A DNA stretch of 64,000 nt, from positions 91,209,449 to 91,273,448 of the forward strand of contig CM066735.1 of the NCBI GenBank assembly GCA_033961575.1. Direction: 5' to 3'. The stretch comes from Aselliscus stoliczkanus. Its lineage: Eukaryota > Chordata > Mammalia > Chiroptera > Hipposideridae. The notes beneath the pieces are model-generated. The model did not search any database. It worked only from the letters and a program-made list of their open reading frames with translations, and was not told the DNA's origin. The position numbers were made by a program, and so were the translations under genes. Positions 25,943-37,574 of this stretch are shown in pieces. Position 1 is the first letter of the stretch. The number at the start of each line of letters is the position of its first letter.

Positions 25943-26172
25943 GTAGGGACCATTCTACTTAAATTTGTTAAAAGTTTCCGTATTTCTTTCCATTGCGTTT
26001 TAAAGTTACAGTTGGCATCAGCTTAGTCAAATCTTTGACTTTGAACACTGAATGTTCGAAATTAAAAACAGCAGTAAAGAGAGGTTGCTAGGTGATTGAA
26101 AAGGGTCCGTGAACAACAAAAGATTTCCAAGCACTTTTTCTTCATATATGAAAGCTGGGATGAATTTTTTTT

Positions 26173-26173
26173 T

Positions 26174-26213
<40 letters not shown>

Positions 26214-26269
26214 TGTGTGTGTACATACACATATATGTAGAAAGAAAATATGTATACCAAGGTATTACG

Positions 26270-26301
<32 letters not shown>
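26173..26301. repeat. (GA)n-(GT)n and (AT)n microsatellites
   Basis: GA repeat at 26173-26211 passing into GT (to 26222), and an AT repeat at about 26272-26301, 230-360 bp after the TR-beta-2 exon donor. Length-variable tracts are likely. Confidence 0.9.
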
Positions 26302-26308
<7 letters not shown>

Positions 26309-29300
26309 TACATTACATATATATTGCCTGGAGTGAATATTGTCAGCTTCTTTACTAAAGAAAATGTGTAAAAGGCTTCCCCTTGGCAGATTGGCACCGT
26401 AGCATTTGAAGTAGGGTAATTTTTCCCAGTTCAGGCTCAGGTTAAAAACTCATTTGACGTTTCTTTGGCACTTCATATTAAAAGTTTATTTTAGTTAACT
26501 AGTAAAATATTTTAGTGATTTTTGATGGCACTATAATGTTGATGTGTTAGGATTTGTAAATGTTCATTTTAATGTATTTACTTATCCATGTAAACTGCAA
26601 AGAAACTACTTGTAATCAAACCAAGCTGTAACACTATAAAACCCAAAAAGAAACTGGTACATTTGATATTGCTATTGTGTCCCTAAATTTTGACATGTCT
26701 GGAAACATGTCAAATGAACTCTATATGAAAGTAAGTGAAATAGCTTTCAAAATATCCAATGTTGAAACAAGTACGATATTCATTTATTTTAATAGACACT
26801 GTGGTTCTACAATTTTCCATCCATAGAACATTTCTTCTATTACCAAAAAGTAAAAATAAGAGAAGCAAACAGGTAGTACTCAGGGAACTTAGTAGCAGCT
26901 ACCGGAAAGAAAATGCTTTCAAATATACGTAACTTAAATTCTAGTGCAAATATGCCAGCAACCCATTTTTTCTAGGTATAATCTACAGGATATTGCAAAG
27001 GAAACCAAATTTACAGGTTTCTATAATTTACAAGAATATGATGCCCATTGATCTTCAAAGGTCAATTTCTCTGTGAAATTATCTTAAAGCAGAAAGTGGC
27101 TTATTTAATTGTGGCTCCTATAAAAATTGTCTTTTGCTTTTTTTTTTTTGACTATACTTAAAAGTAGCCTGTTTTGCAAACAGACAAAATCTGAAAAAAC
27201 AAATTAAAACTGGAATCCCTGTTTAGTTGTTGCCATGTACTGTGTTTATATTTTCTCTGCTATTCTGCTAACTTCTGTAGGTGAAATATGGAGGGGATTA
27301 CAACATAAACCATATTCAGACTCGTTCACCTGGGTTTTCATTTAGTTTTACATCCCCTCGAAGGGCATCAGAATTTCTCATTTCTTGCCAAGGGGCACGC
27401 CATGTCCCCTAATGGGAACATTTGAGGTAGATTGAGTAAGTGCTTTCTATTTCATTTAGTGTTATAAGTAATTTACCTTTGAAAAGAGGAAGTTAACATC
27501 ATTGCATTATTCATGCCTGGGCATGTGGTTCATAATGTTGTAGGATCATAAGAAAATATTTCTGTCTCTCTATTTGGGCATTTCATTCTTCTTAAAAATT
27601 CCTGCAAAACTTTTCATGCTCTTTTACTCTTTTTTTCTTTTGTCTTTTCACTATATTTTCTTCAATCAGGGCTGGAGAATATTTGCTTATAAAATGTTAA
27701 ACTAGGGATTCTTTACTAATTAATGTGATGCATGAACTAGAAGCTAAGACACATTGGATGCATATATTGATGTAATTTCTCAAAGCCATATGCCATTGAA
27801 AGGCCACTGCCACCTGCCAAACTCACTAAATCAAAGCAGGCGAATATTCTTAAATGCGCCATTATTTATTGTTACAAGTCTTTAAGTAAATCCCAGTAAA
27901 ACTAAACCCAGCTGTTAGCTGCCTCTTAGGACAAAAGGTCGTACCCAACATGTTTATCCATATTGATCCATTATTGATTTTTGTTGTTGTTGGAGGACAT
28001 CAGTAGTATCTCCTTAAGGCAAAATTAAGACTCGAAACAGGTGTTCAGTGGAGCAGGCCTCATTATTCCAATTGGATTTTTATCTGCTTTCATGAATTTT
28101 GTAATTGCTTCATCTGTGTTTATTGCTGTCACTACAGCTCTATAAACTCTTCAATAATGCAAGTGTCTTAACTTTTTTCATAATTTTTTTTTTAAGGATA
28201 GCTTATTTTCTAGCCTTTAATTGGAGTTTTCTAGTATGTAGAGAGTGATCATAATCTTGTTTTCAAAAAGTGTATTGTAAGTACACATAGATGAAATAAA
28301 GGAAAGCTAGAGAATCCACTGTTAAGACTGGTTAACTTAATGGTAGGCTAGAATGCTTTCGTTCTCTATGTTGTTTTTTCTGTTTTGTATTTATGACCAA
28401 GAGGGAAAAAAGTTATCAAGCTCCGGAAGCAGTGAGAACATGAACTAAGGAAAGGTCCGAATCAAGTTCCTTGAATCAAATTTAAAATTAAACTTCAAGA
28501 ATGGGTGGGGAAACCAATATAATTTTCACATTGAGGAGGGGTGACATGCAGAATATAATGTCTGTCTTATTTCTCATATAGAATATGAGAAAACACATTT
28601 TTTAAATTTTTAACAGTTAGAGACAAATTAGAAGCTCCGTAACTATCACTCAGAAGATACAAGCTCCTAATTCTTTGTCTTTCAAGTAACATAGCCATGA
28701 TTCGTTGGGTTAAAAATCAGTCATCCCAGCCAGTTGTGATCGCACACTTCTTCTCCCTGTCCCTGGCTCAGGAGGAAGGGGAGTAAGTTTGGAAATCAGA
28801 TGAAGGGGAGGAGACCTGACAGCCAGGGCACTGTATCTTCTTTGTGGTGGTTTCAGCATAGTTAAAATTGATATCTTTTGTGGGGGGAGGAGGGCGGGGG
28901 CAGAGGACGGAGCGGGTAGCGGCTGGTTGTTTCTACCGGAAATTCCAATTACATTCCAAAGGCCCCAAACAGCTTGAGCCTGACTGCTCTGCGGGCAGCT
29001 TTGCCAGTCAGCCTCTGAGTCTGTTTACATAGAATCCTTCCCTGGAGCATTTGTCCTGTACTACCCTTCTCCACTGGATTCTTTGCTTGACCTTGTATGT
29101 GCCGTCTTTATAGGAATCGCATGTCCAAAATGTGGCTAGTATGTTTGCACCAGAGTTGGTTATCATGTTCAAGAGAAAAAGCTTTCCCTGGTTTGGAGCC
29201 GGGATCAAGGAGTTGGGGTGTGTTTGTACTATTCAGTTTTGGTTTGGTATTGATTACACATGTTCTTGTTCTACGGCCACATTTTTTTGTGTGCACTGCA

Positions 29301-29825
29301 GAGAGAAAATAATAATAACTGAAGCAGGAACTTCACAGAAAACTGGTCCCTCTGAATCTGCTTTCATTGCCTCTGTGTCTCACGGACAGCAATCTAAATC
29401 TTTTTTCATGTTCTGCAGTTCTGTTGACTTCATGTGAATAATTGTGTAGACATTAGAAATGGAAATTAAATGGTAAGGTGGGGGGTATTTGAAGTGACCC
29501 ACATCAAGAGGATAGGATTAAAAAGAAGAGTTAAGCCCAAAGAAATAAGACTTCTAATTAGAATTTCCTTGGCCTCTTTTAAAGTTAGAGAAGGATTGTT
29601 GTACAGTAGAGTGGGGGGAAGGGAGGTTTCAGAGTCTGCTTAGAGGAAAAAAAAAAATGTTGCATGAGAAATAAGTACCCTTAAATGCTAGAATCACACT
29701 TGGTCTCCTGAGAGGCAGGCAGGAAAGGAAATTTTAAAAAGGGAAGATGTATGAGTCCCATTGCATAATCACTCCCAACCATGAATTTGAATATGAAATT
29801 ATCACACAATATTTCAACTTCTGTT

Positions 29826-29935
29826 TCTCAACCTTTCCCTCCTCTTCCTTCTCTTCTCCTCCTCCTTCTCTTCCTCTGCCTTACCTACCCTCTACCTCTC
29901 TCTCCCTTCTCTACTCCTCCTCTCTAGTTGAATTT
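29826..29935. repeat. Pyrimidine-rich tract
   Basis: About 110 bp of imperfect CCTCTTCCTT / CTCC sequence on the + strand; low complexity. Confidence 0.8.
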
Positions 29936-30842
29936 GTTTAATTTAAACACATATACGATCAATCCACCCAATGCATTAAGTGTTGCAGATATCATGTCTT
30001 TAAAATGTAATAATTAAGAGGTTAATACAACTGCAGATTTTTTTATAATGTTTATGTAATGGTAAGCATGCTGGTGTACGGTTCAGATTCCAAATTAGGT
30101 ACTACTATCTATATGCTGTTAAGAGACACCACCACTCCAGAAAACAGAACCATTTCTTTAAAAGCAAAACACACTTGCTATCAAAAGGTTAAATGAAAGT
30201 GACTCTCAGCACCCAGAAGTGGAAACAAAGGAACAGTAGCAGTCTCCAAACCAAGTCCAAGTGAACACAAAAGCATGGTTCTTCTTTTCTTTCCTGAGAA
30301 TTAGGCATCTGTCCTGTCAACTGCACATTCTTCAGAGATTTCCTTAGATGCCCAAACCTCATCCTAAAACATCCATTGCCATTCCTCACAATGAAAGCAA
30401 ATAGCAGGAGTCCAAGGCATTATGAGAAACTGAAGTCAGATATCTGGCAGGCTTGAGAAAGAATGTGGGTGCGACTTATTTCTAGCATAAAGGGTTCACA
30501 TCTATCACCTCGTATGAGTATGTTCCTACAAACGCAAAGCTTTTTTCTCAGCTGCCAGCATTCAAGTGCTTTCAGCCTGAGGTCCAGTTGCTTCTCACTC
30601 TAGCATCTTCTCTGGTCCAGCTTTTATGACCCCATCTTCTTGTACTAAGTATCAGCGCCCACTTAGTATCTATACTCTTCCTTTTCCAGATCTCATAATG
30701 GCTGAGCTTCCGTGCGCTGTCCTTGGTACCACTCACATCTCAGATCCCTCTGTACTACGATAGCTGCTCTAGGAATTTCCTCAGTTCTCCTGGACACTCC
30801 CAGAATGTGCTTTCAAGTAGTCACCCCACCCTGCCCTCTTTC

Positions 30843-30946
30843 CTTATCTGCAGATGTTTCCTGCCACACTGTCCTATCCTCTTCTCTCCATGTCGACCCC
30901 TCTTCTCCCTCAAAGCTGTCTGCTTCCAGCCACTCAGTGGCAGTTC
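30843..30946 (+). repeat. Inverted duplication, copy A (104 bp)
   Basis: Its reverse complement aligns without gaps to 33959-34062 with 93 of 104 bases identical by my count, including a fully conserved core GGGTCGACATGGAGA. Flanking bases do not match. The local 149-codon frame is not recognised as a gene. Confidence 0.85.
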
Positions 30947-31434
30947 TTCCCTGCCTCCTGCTCCCACAAGGCTCCTCTGCAAAGCTTTACACGCTTTTCC
31001 ATGACCTGTTAGATCAAACACTAACTGCAACAACTCTTCCCTTCCCTAAAGAGTTCCATTTTGGTTCTGGCTCTGTGCTTCAGCCCACATCTTCTGTTCC
31101 GGATACCTTGGCCAGTTTCTCCGTATGTTCCTCTCCCTGCCATCCTGCCTCCCATCCCTGAGCCAATGATGCTTTTTTTTCGTGCTACCACCCACTGCCA
31201 GCCACACCCCCGTGTGCACCCTGCCATCTCAATCTGCATCACTTCAGGTCACTAACTCAGCTCACAGCCCATCAGCTTCTCCTATTTAATCAGCACCACC
31301 TTCTCTCCATCCTCTGCTTCCAACCTACTCTGGCTTCAAAGGCAGGTACCCCATGTATTATACAATAGCACTAAATTATTTGTATAAATCACCTGTTTTA
31401 AAAGAAAATAAGTTATATTTATGGTGTATTAGAC

Positions 31435-31640
31435 CACAGTTTCTCAGCCTTGGCACTATTGACATTTAGGGGCAGATAAGTCCTTGTTGTGGGGGCTTTC
31501 CTGTGCCTTGTAGGATGGTTAGCAGTATTCCCGGCCTCCGTGCTCTGGATGCTCTTCCCCAGTGGTGACAACCAACAGTGTCTCCAGATATTGTCAAAGG
31601 ACCCATTGGCGGCAAAATCGTCCGTGGTTGAGAACCACTG
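31435..31640 (+). mobile_element. Nonautonomous hAT element (MER family)
   Basis: Terminal inverted repeats CAGTTTCTCAGCC at the left and GGTTGAGAACCACTG at the right. The interior TGTTGTGGGGGCTTTCCTGT and CAGTGTCTCCAGATATTGTC is typical of a common Charlie-type MER. The flanking TATTAGAC and CATTAGGA resemble a decayed 8-bp duplication. Confidence 0.75.
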
Positions 31641-31800
31641 CATTAGGAGAACTTAATATTTAGACACCATCTCTAGTAATGGATCTTTTGTAAAGGATCT
31701 TTTTGTAACGTGAAGATTCTTCCTCAGTTTTTATGTTAAAAAGCTTAGATTTTTGCATATTGAGTTATATCAAAATGGAGTACACATGAACAAACATATA

Positions 31801-32007
31801 CAGAGGGTGCCAAAAAAAGTATACAAATTTTAAGAAAGGAAAAAAATTATTAAAATTACACTGATGGTAACCACTTTGAGACCGTCTTGTAATTGCAGAA
31901 GTCAAACGTGACTTGTATTCATCTTTTTGTTATTGGTATATATTATTACAGTCTTGATACAGTTTTTTGCTTTCTTAAAATATGTATACATTTTTTGACA
32001 CCCTCTG
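31801..32007. mobile_element. Mariner-derived MITE (207 bp)
   Basis: Terminal inverted repeats of about 24 bp: CAGAGGGTGCCAAAAAAAGT at the left and the complement of ACATTTTTTGACACCCTCTG at the right, two mismatches. TA precedes the left end (31799-31800) and CA follows the right end, consistent with a mutated TA target duplication. No transposase frame; nonautonomous. Confidence 0.85.
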
Positions 32008-32642
32008 CACATATATGCATGCAACATGCTACTTACATGTGTGTGTTATAGATCATTCCCATAGTCTGAATATGGGTTATCTTCAACATATATGCTTGTT
32101 TATGTCAACTCTGCCTAGAACATAAGCACCAGGAAGTCAGTAACCTCCTTCACTTCACACTCTGTGATTCATACCCACCGTGGCTGCAGAGTGTACCTGC
32201 GGGGAGCTCCGTGCAGCTTATGACAGCAATGACGTTATCCTGATGACAAATGCAGCCGCTCTTTCCCCTTCCTGTACATCAGGCTGAAGAGCTGATAGCC
32301 CACATTTTTAGAGCTATAACCTTAAATCTCATTCTGATAAAGAAAAAGTCAAACATACAAAACCTGAAGTATCCATGGGTGCTTCTGTGTAAGCCCAATG
32401 CCATAAATTGACTCTTAAAGCAAAATTTGAGGCAGCTAGTGCCCATTTCTGGTGACCCTTTTCACTCTGCCCCCCCTTCCCCAACTCTTCTAATATAGTT
32501 TACCTTCTTGCTTTTTAACCCATCCCCTCTTTTAAAACAAGAAATGATCTCGTGAGTACCAGAATTCAAAAACTCTCATGCCTACAAGCATCAGAGAGCT
32601 GATATTAATGAGAGGCACAATTGTTTCCTAAGGACTGCTTAA

Positions 32643-33034
32643 AATTTTTTTTAAAGATTTTATTGGGGAATTGGAGGAGGGGAACAGATAAGTTGCTGTC
32701 CTTTTGTTCTTCAGTCTAGTTGTGGAGGACATTGCTTCACTGGCCCATGTTGGTATCATCATTGCGCTCTTCTCGCTCGGGTGAGGCAGATGGGTCCCCG
32801 GCCTCTGGACGGCCGCTCACAGCAGCTCTTGGCAGCTCACACCAGCTACCAGCCGCTCATACTGGCTGCTGGCCACTGCATCAGGGGCTGCAGCTATGCC
32901 GTTCCCAGCGACTCACCATCTTAGCTGTAGAGGGCAGTGTCACCGGCCCTCACATGTGGGATCTGAACCAGGGCCGCTGGCATCCCAAGCCAGCTCTTAA
33001 CCAACGTGCCACTCGGCCGGCCCTAAATTTTTTT
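32643..33034 (-). mobile_element. Long tRNA-derived SINE (AATAAA-ended form), minus strand
   Basis: The minus-strand head GGGCCGGCCGAGTGGCACGT at 33023 is followed by B-box-like GGTTCAGATCCC, then GAGGGCCGGTGACACTGCCC, GC-rich internal repeats and an end CCCCAATAAAATCTTT. The flanks TAAAATTTTTTT and TAAATTTTTTT are probable target duplications in AT-rich DNA. Confidence 0.85.
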
Positions 33035-33958
33035 AATTTAATTTTTTTTAATTTAAATTTTTCAACCAACACACACATTATTCTTACACATACATTATAA
33101 GAATATTTTTCACTTCCATAAAGAAATACATTCTCCTTCATTTCTGTTGAAATCTTTTTGTCTTCCCACTTTTGACAAAGATAAAAATTTTATGAAACAT
33201 TTCTTTACTTAGAAGAGGACTTAATGCAAGAATAAACATAAACAGCAAGTTACATTTAGCCTCCAAGATGGGGCACAAGCAGGAGGTGGTGCTGACTGTG
33301 GAGAACTGAGAAGTGTAACTCTTTCTGAGGAAGTGGGCTGCCCTTCTCTGTTCAGTTGATTGTTGCCTTGTGAGAATTTAGGCTCAGTGTTGCCGGATCT
33401 TCCAATTTTTCATATGAGGCTAGAAATCTGGATTTTATATGATATCTCCTAGTCTTAAAAAATTGGCTGAGATTTTTTAAACACTCTGCAAGCCAAACAT
33501 TTTAGACTGCCAGTGTGTAGCCCTTTTGATTAAGATTTGGACTGAAACTCGTTATAGCAATCTATTCTCTTTCCTAGTAATTTGCATCTGCAAGTGTTTT
33601 AACTCTTATTGTGAATTGAAAGGTTATGTCAGCTACTAAGAACTTGAGTCCACAGGGATAGGAAGAAGGAATTTAGCTGGGGACTTCTTCTTGTGCACAA
33701 AACTATATTATACCCATGCCTGACCCTAAGAGTTAAAATATTTCAGTATCAGGAAGTCTTGAGTCAAAAGAAGTAATCTGAAACTTGCTTTGCCCCCTTT
33801 TCTGGCCTAAGACTTCTAGTTGTTGGAAATCCAGAGTCCTTTGTCATCATGTCCCCTCCCCTTTGCTTGATGAACACCTCTGACCTGACCCTCATTCTGC
33901 TTCCCTTTCCCTCCTAGCCCCCAATCCTCTAGAGTTTGAAAATTAGTAGCAGTTCTTA

Positions 33959-34062
33959 GAGCTGCCATTGAGTGGCTGGAAACAGAAGGCTTTAAGGGAG
34001 AGGAAGGGTCGACATGGAGACAAGAGGATAGGACAGTGTGGCAGGAAATATCTGCAAATAAG
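33959..34062 (-). repeat. Inverted duplication, copy B (104 bp)
   Basis: The opposite-strand partner of 30843-30946, about 89% identical over 104 bp without gaps; about 3.0 kb separate the two copies. Differences are almost all transitions, so the duplication is not recent. Confidence 0.85.
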
Positions 34063-34409
34063 TTCCTCTCCCCTTCTGCTAGATCTAGGCAGCACCTTTT
34101 ACTTTTCATCTACCATCAAAATTAATCTACCTTATGTTCTAATCTATTCCCTAAAGGCTGTGTCTGCCAAGGTGACAAGAGGTGCCAATGTTTTTTCTCT
34201 TAGGACCTGAAATGCTGTTGTAATTCAGTCGAAAGAATTAAACTAACCAATCTTCTGATTTTACACATACACAGGAAAGCCTTGAATCTAGTGCAAACCA
34301 AAAAGCTAAGCTTACTGCCTATTGCATGATTTCTAGTACAAATATACACAAATTTCCCCTCCTATATACTAAGTCCCTTTGAGAATCAAGTTTTTTAAAT
34401 TAATGTTAG

Positions 34410-34755
34410 CCAAAACATTCATAAACTTTGAAAATATTATGCTAAGTGGAAAGCGAGTCTCAAAAGACCACATTTTGAATGATTTCATTTATATGAAATT
34501 TCCAGAATAAGCAAATCTATAGAGAAACATAAATTAAATTAGTGGTTGCTTAGGGGAAAGTGGGTAGTGAGGGGATAGGAGGAATGGAGGGAGACTTGTA
34601 AAGATAGAGGGTTTCATTTGGGTATGATGAAAATCTTCTAAAATTGATTATGGTAATGATTTCACAACTCTGTGAAAATATTAAAAGCCATTGAATTGTA
34701 TGGTAAGTGAATTATATCTTAATATAGCTGCTAACAAAAAAATGTAAAAAAGTTA
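34410..34755 (+). mobile_element. L1 3' end, sense
   Basis: AGTGGTTGCTTAGGGGAAAG, AAGCCATTGAATTGTATGGT and GTGAATTATATCTTAATATA followed by AGCTGCTAACAAAAAAATG are the standard L1 3' UTR and tail on the + strand. Confidence 0.75.
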
Positions 34756-36209
34756 GTAACATTTTACCATGTAAACCTGTTTTATATGCAGGATAATACT
34801 TATCAGTTAATCAGACATTGACAAATGTCAGCTAAAAAAAAAAGTCTCCAAGTCCGTTGTTGAACAAAAGATGGAGTTTCCTTTCATAATAATATCCTTG
34901 ATAAGCGGCAGCATAGTTTATTAGTCTAAAAAAAGGATACATTTGAGTATATAAGAGCTGAGGAAAATATATCATCCTTGGACTATCACATATCGTTATG
35001 AGTCTTAATTGTTTTCTGGGGTGTTATTAACCATGCTTCTTTTACAATCACCTGATACAACTGACAGATACAATTCTCAGATGAGCATTGTGACTTCCAG
35101 GGTTGTGTTTCTCATATTTGTTTCAAGACAGAGCCCAATACTGACATCCATTTAGTGTCCACTCCTGGCAATTGAACTAGCACTACACATGCATTTTCCT
35201 TAGTTGGGCCTATTGTCAGCATGTGACTCATTTGGTGATCATGAGAAAGGAAAAAAGATGGAGACACTGAGGAGAGTAAGAAATGGTTAAGCTCTCTAGG
35301 AGAACTGGTTAATACGTTGTCAGGTATACTCAGTAACCTTAAGAGAATCCCCACCAATAATATCTATTGTGTGGGATCTTACTCTCTGATGGAAATTATT
35401 TAATGATGAATAATGGACCGAGGCATAATGATTGATGCACCATTGCCTGTGATGACTTTTTTGAGTAAATAAGATGGTTCAAGTGAATGTTTTAGAGAAA
35501 AGAAAAAGATGGATGGGGTGGATTAGTATGCTCATGTAAGTAACTACTACCAACTTAAATGGATGTTTCTGTAGGAGTTTCAATGATTTAACTAAAGTCA
35601 TATTTAATCACTTATTCATCCACCCTCCAAGATAATTTAAGAGACACAAGAAAGCCAAACAAAGCATCCATCACACTAGCAGTCAGAAAGCAGAATTCCA
35701 TTCCATTCACAGATTGAATTATCATGGGATCCCAGTTTCACAAGAACCTTAAAGATCAAACAGTTCAACCATCTACATAAATTGTTGAGCTACAGGGAGG
35801 AGGAAAATCTTCAGTGTCCTACTGCGAATACCAAAGGATTAAAGCAAGCAGGTCATGGTGAAATAGCCTGAGATACAGTGGGGGCCTTGCATTTTCCTAA
35901 CTCAGGTTAGTGTTCTCTGGCCCTCTCAAGGCATGTTGCACAAGCAATACAGTGTCCAACTGTATTACTATTGCTTCCCCAACATAAGATTAGAAGTAAA
36001 TGACTTACACCCCTTTGCCTTTGTCTCTGCCATCCTCACTTGATACCAAGAACTCAAAAGTCTTTACTCTGATCAACTGTGTACAACCCCTATGTATAAG
36101 ACATTAAGATCTAGCCTTCCTGACAACATTAATATACTTTAATATGTATATTCCATCTGCCTTTTCCAAGTGTTTTAATAATAGGCTTATTTTGTCATTT
36201 AAAAGTTAC

Positions 36210-36390
36210 TTTGTGTTGTATAAGTATGTTTCAATGCCCATAGACACACACAGTCACACATGAAGAAACACCAAAATGCTACAGTGGTTATCTCTGGTGG
36301 AGAATGGATAGGTTAATTTGTGTTTTGCTAATTTATGTCTTTCAATTTTTCTACAATGAACTGGACTTTGTAAGGAACTAATACACACGT
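36210..36390 (+). mobile_element. L1-derived fragment, sense
   Basis: CAGTGGTTATCTCTGGTGGA and TCTTTCAATTTTTCTACAAT are L1 3' UTR-type phrases. Confidence 0.5.
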
Positions 36391-37043
36391 TGTTTTTTAT
36401 TTATAAAGACTGGCCACTGAAGTCCGTTGGTAAATGTTAGTTAAGTCCAGAGCATCTGACCATTTTCACTATAAACTGCTCCCCAGTTCTACACATTTGA
36501 TAACCAGTTAGTTCTCTGGACACAGAGCCTTGTTAGAAATTTTTTATGTCATTTCTTCATATGGATGGACTCCCCAAAACTGTGTTTGGAATGCAGCAAT
36601 TCCTAATGAGTTTTCCTGTAAATTTTGTTAATATTTCTTATTAAATTTGGGCCACAGCACCATCAGTTACCTGGAAGGCAATGGTATACCACCTTGGGAT
36701 TTGGGATTTACCATCATGTAAAGGGGAACCCTAAGCAGCATGCAAAGACCCTTCTGAATATAATAGGGAGTGATTTTTAGAGCCCAAAGTAAAAAGTTGA
36801 GCAAGGTGAATAAATTCGGACTTCAAATTTCCATTTTTGGTGATGGCATCTTAATCAAACTGGCCTAAACATAGTGATTTTCATTTCTGTATTGTGGAAA
36901 ATCATATAACCCTGAAGGTCTCCTTAGTCTCACTGTATTAAACCTAGTGATCAGAGTGGAGTCAAAAAAATCAGGACCACATCGAGCTGACTAGGGAGTT
37001 TGCATCTCCCCCAGATCACTAGGTCTTGGATGAGCTTGAATCT

Positions 37044-37573
37044 GAATCTCGGAGGGATTTTTTTTTGTTTTTTGGGGGTTTTTGTTTTTGTTTTTTAAGA
37101 TTTTATTGCAAAATTGACGGAGGGAAGAGCATTGTGGAATCGGGAAAAGGGTACAGACAGGTTGCTGTCCTTTTGTTCTTCAGTCTAGTTGTGGCCCAGT
37201 CGCTTCACTGGCCCATGTTGGTATTGTAATCATTGCGCTCTTCCCAGCTGAGGCAGATCAGTCACCAGCCATTGGACAGCTGCTCACGAGGGCCCATGGC
37301 AGCTCAAGGCAGCTCACGCTGGCCGCTCACACTGGTTGCCGGCCACTCACGGTAGCTTACGGCAGCCCACTGCAGCCCCACTACAGCCTACGCCGTCGCC
37401 TGCTATTCATGGCAGCCCAGCTCCAGGTGGAGCTGTTGTTCACCATCTTAGCTGTAGAGGGCGCAGTGTCACTGGCCCATGTGGGATCTGAACCGGCGGC
37501 CCTGCTACTCCGAGCTGGTGTCCCAAGCCAACTCTTAAACAACAAGCCACTTGGCTGGCTCTGGATCTCTGAG
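37044..37573 (-). mobile_element. Long tRNA-derived SINE (AATAAA-ended form), minus strand
   Basis: Body about 37055-37562. The minus-strand head is CCAGCCAAGTGGCTTGTTG, then the SINE B-box region, the usual CACTGCGCCCTCTACAGCTA junction, GC-rich internal repeats, and an end GCAATAAAATCTTAAAAAAC. Imperfect target duplications GAATCTCGGAG (37044) and GGATCTCTGAG (37563). Confidence 0.8.
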
Positions 37574-37574
37574 T

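Noticed and set aside
30712..31161. 149-codon frame in a CT-rich stretch, with a similar peptide encoded at 33816-34109 on the other strand
   Set aside because: The peptide similarity is explained by the 104-bp inverted DNA duplication. Substitutions do not favour third positions and no known protein is matched.
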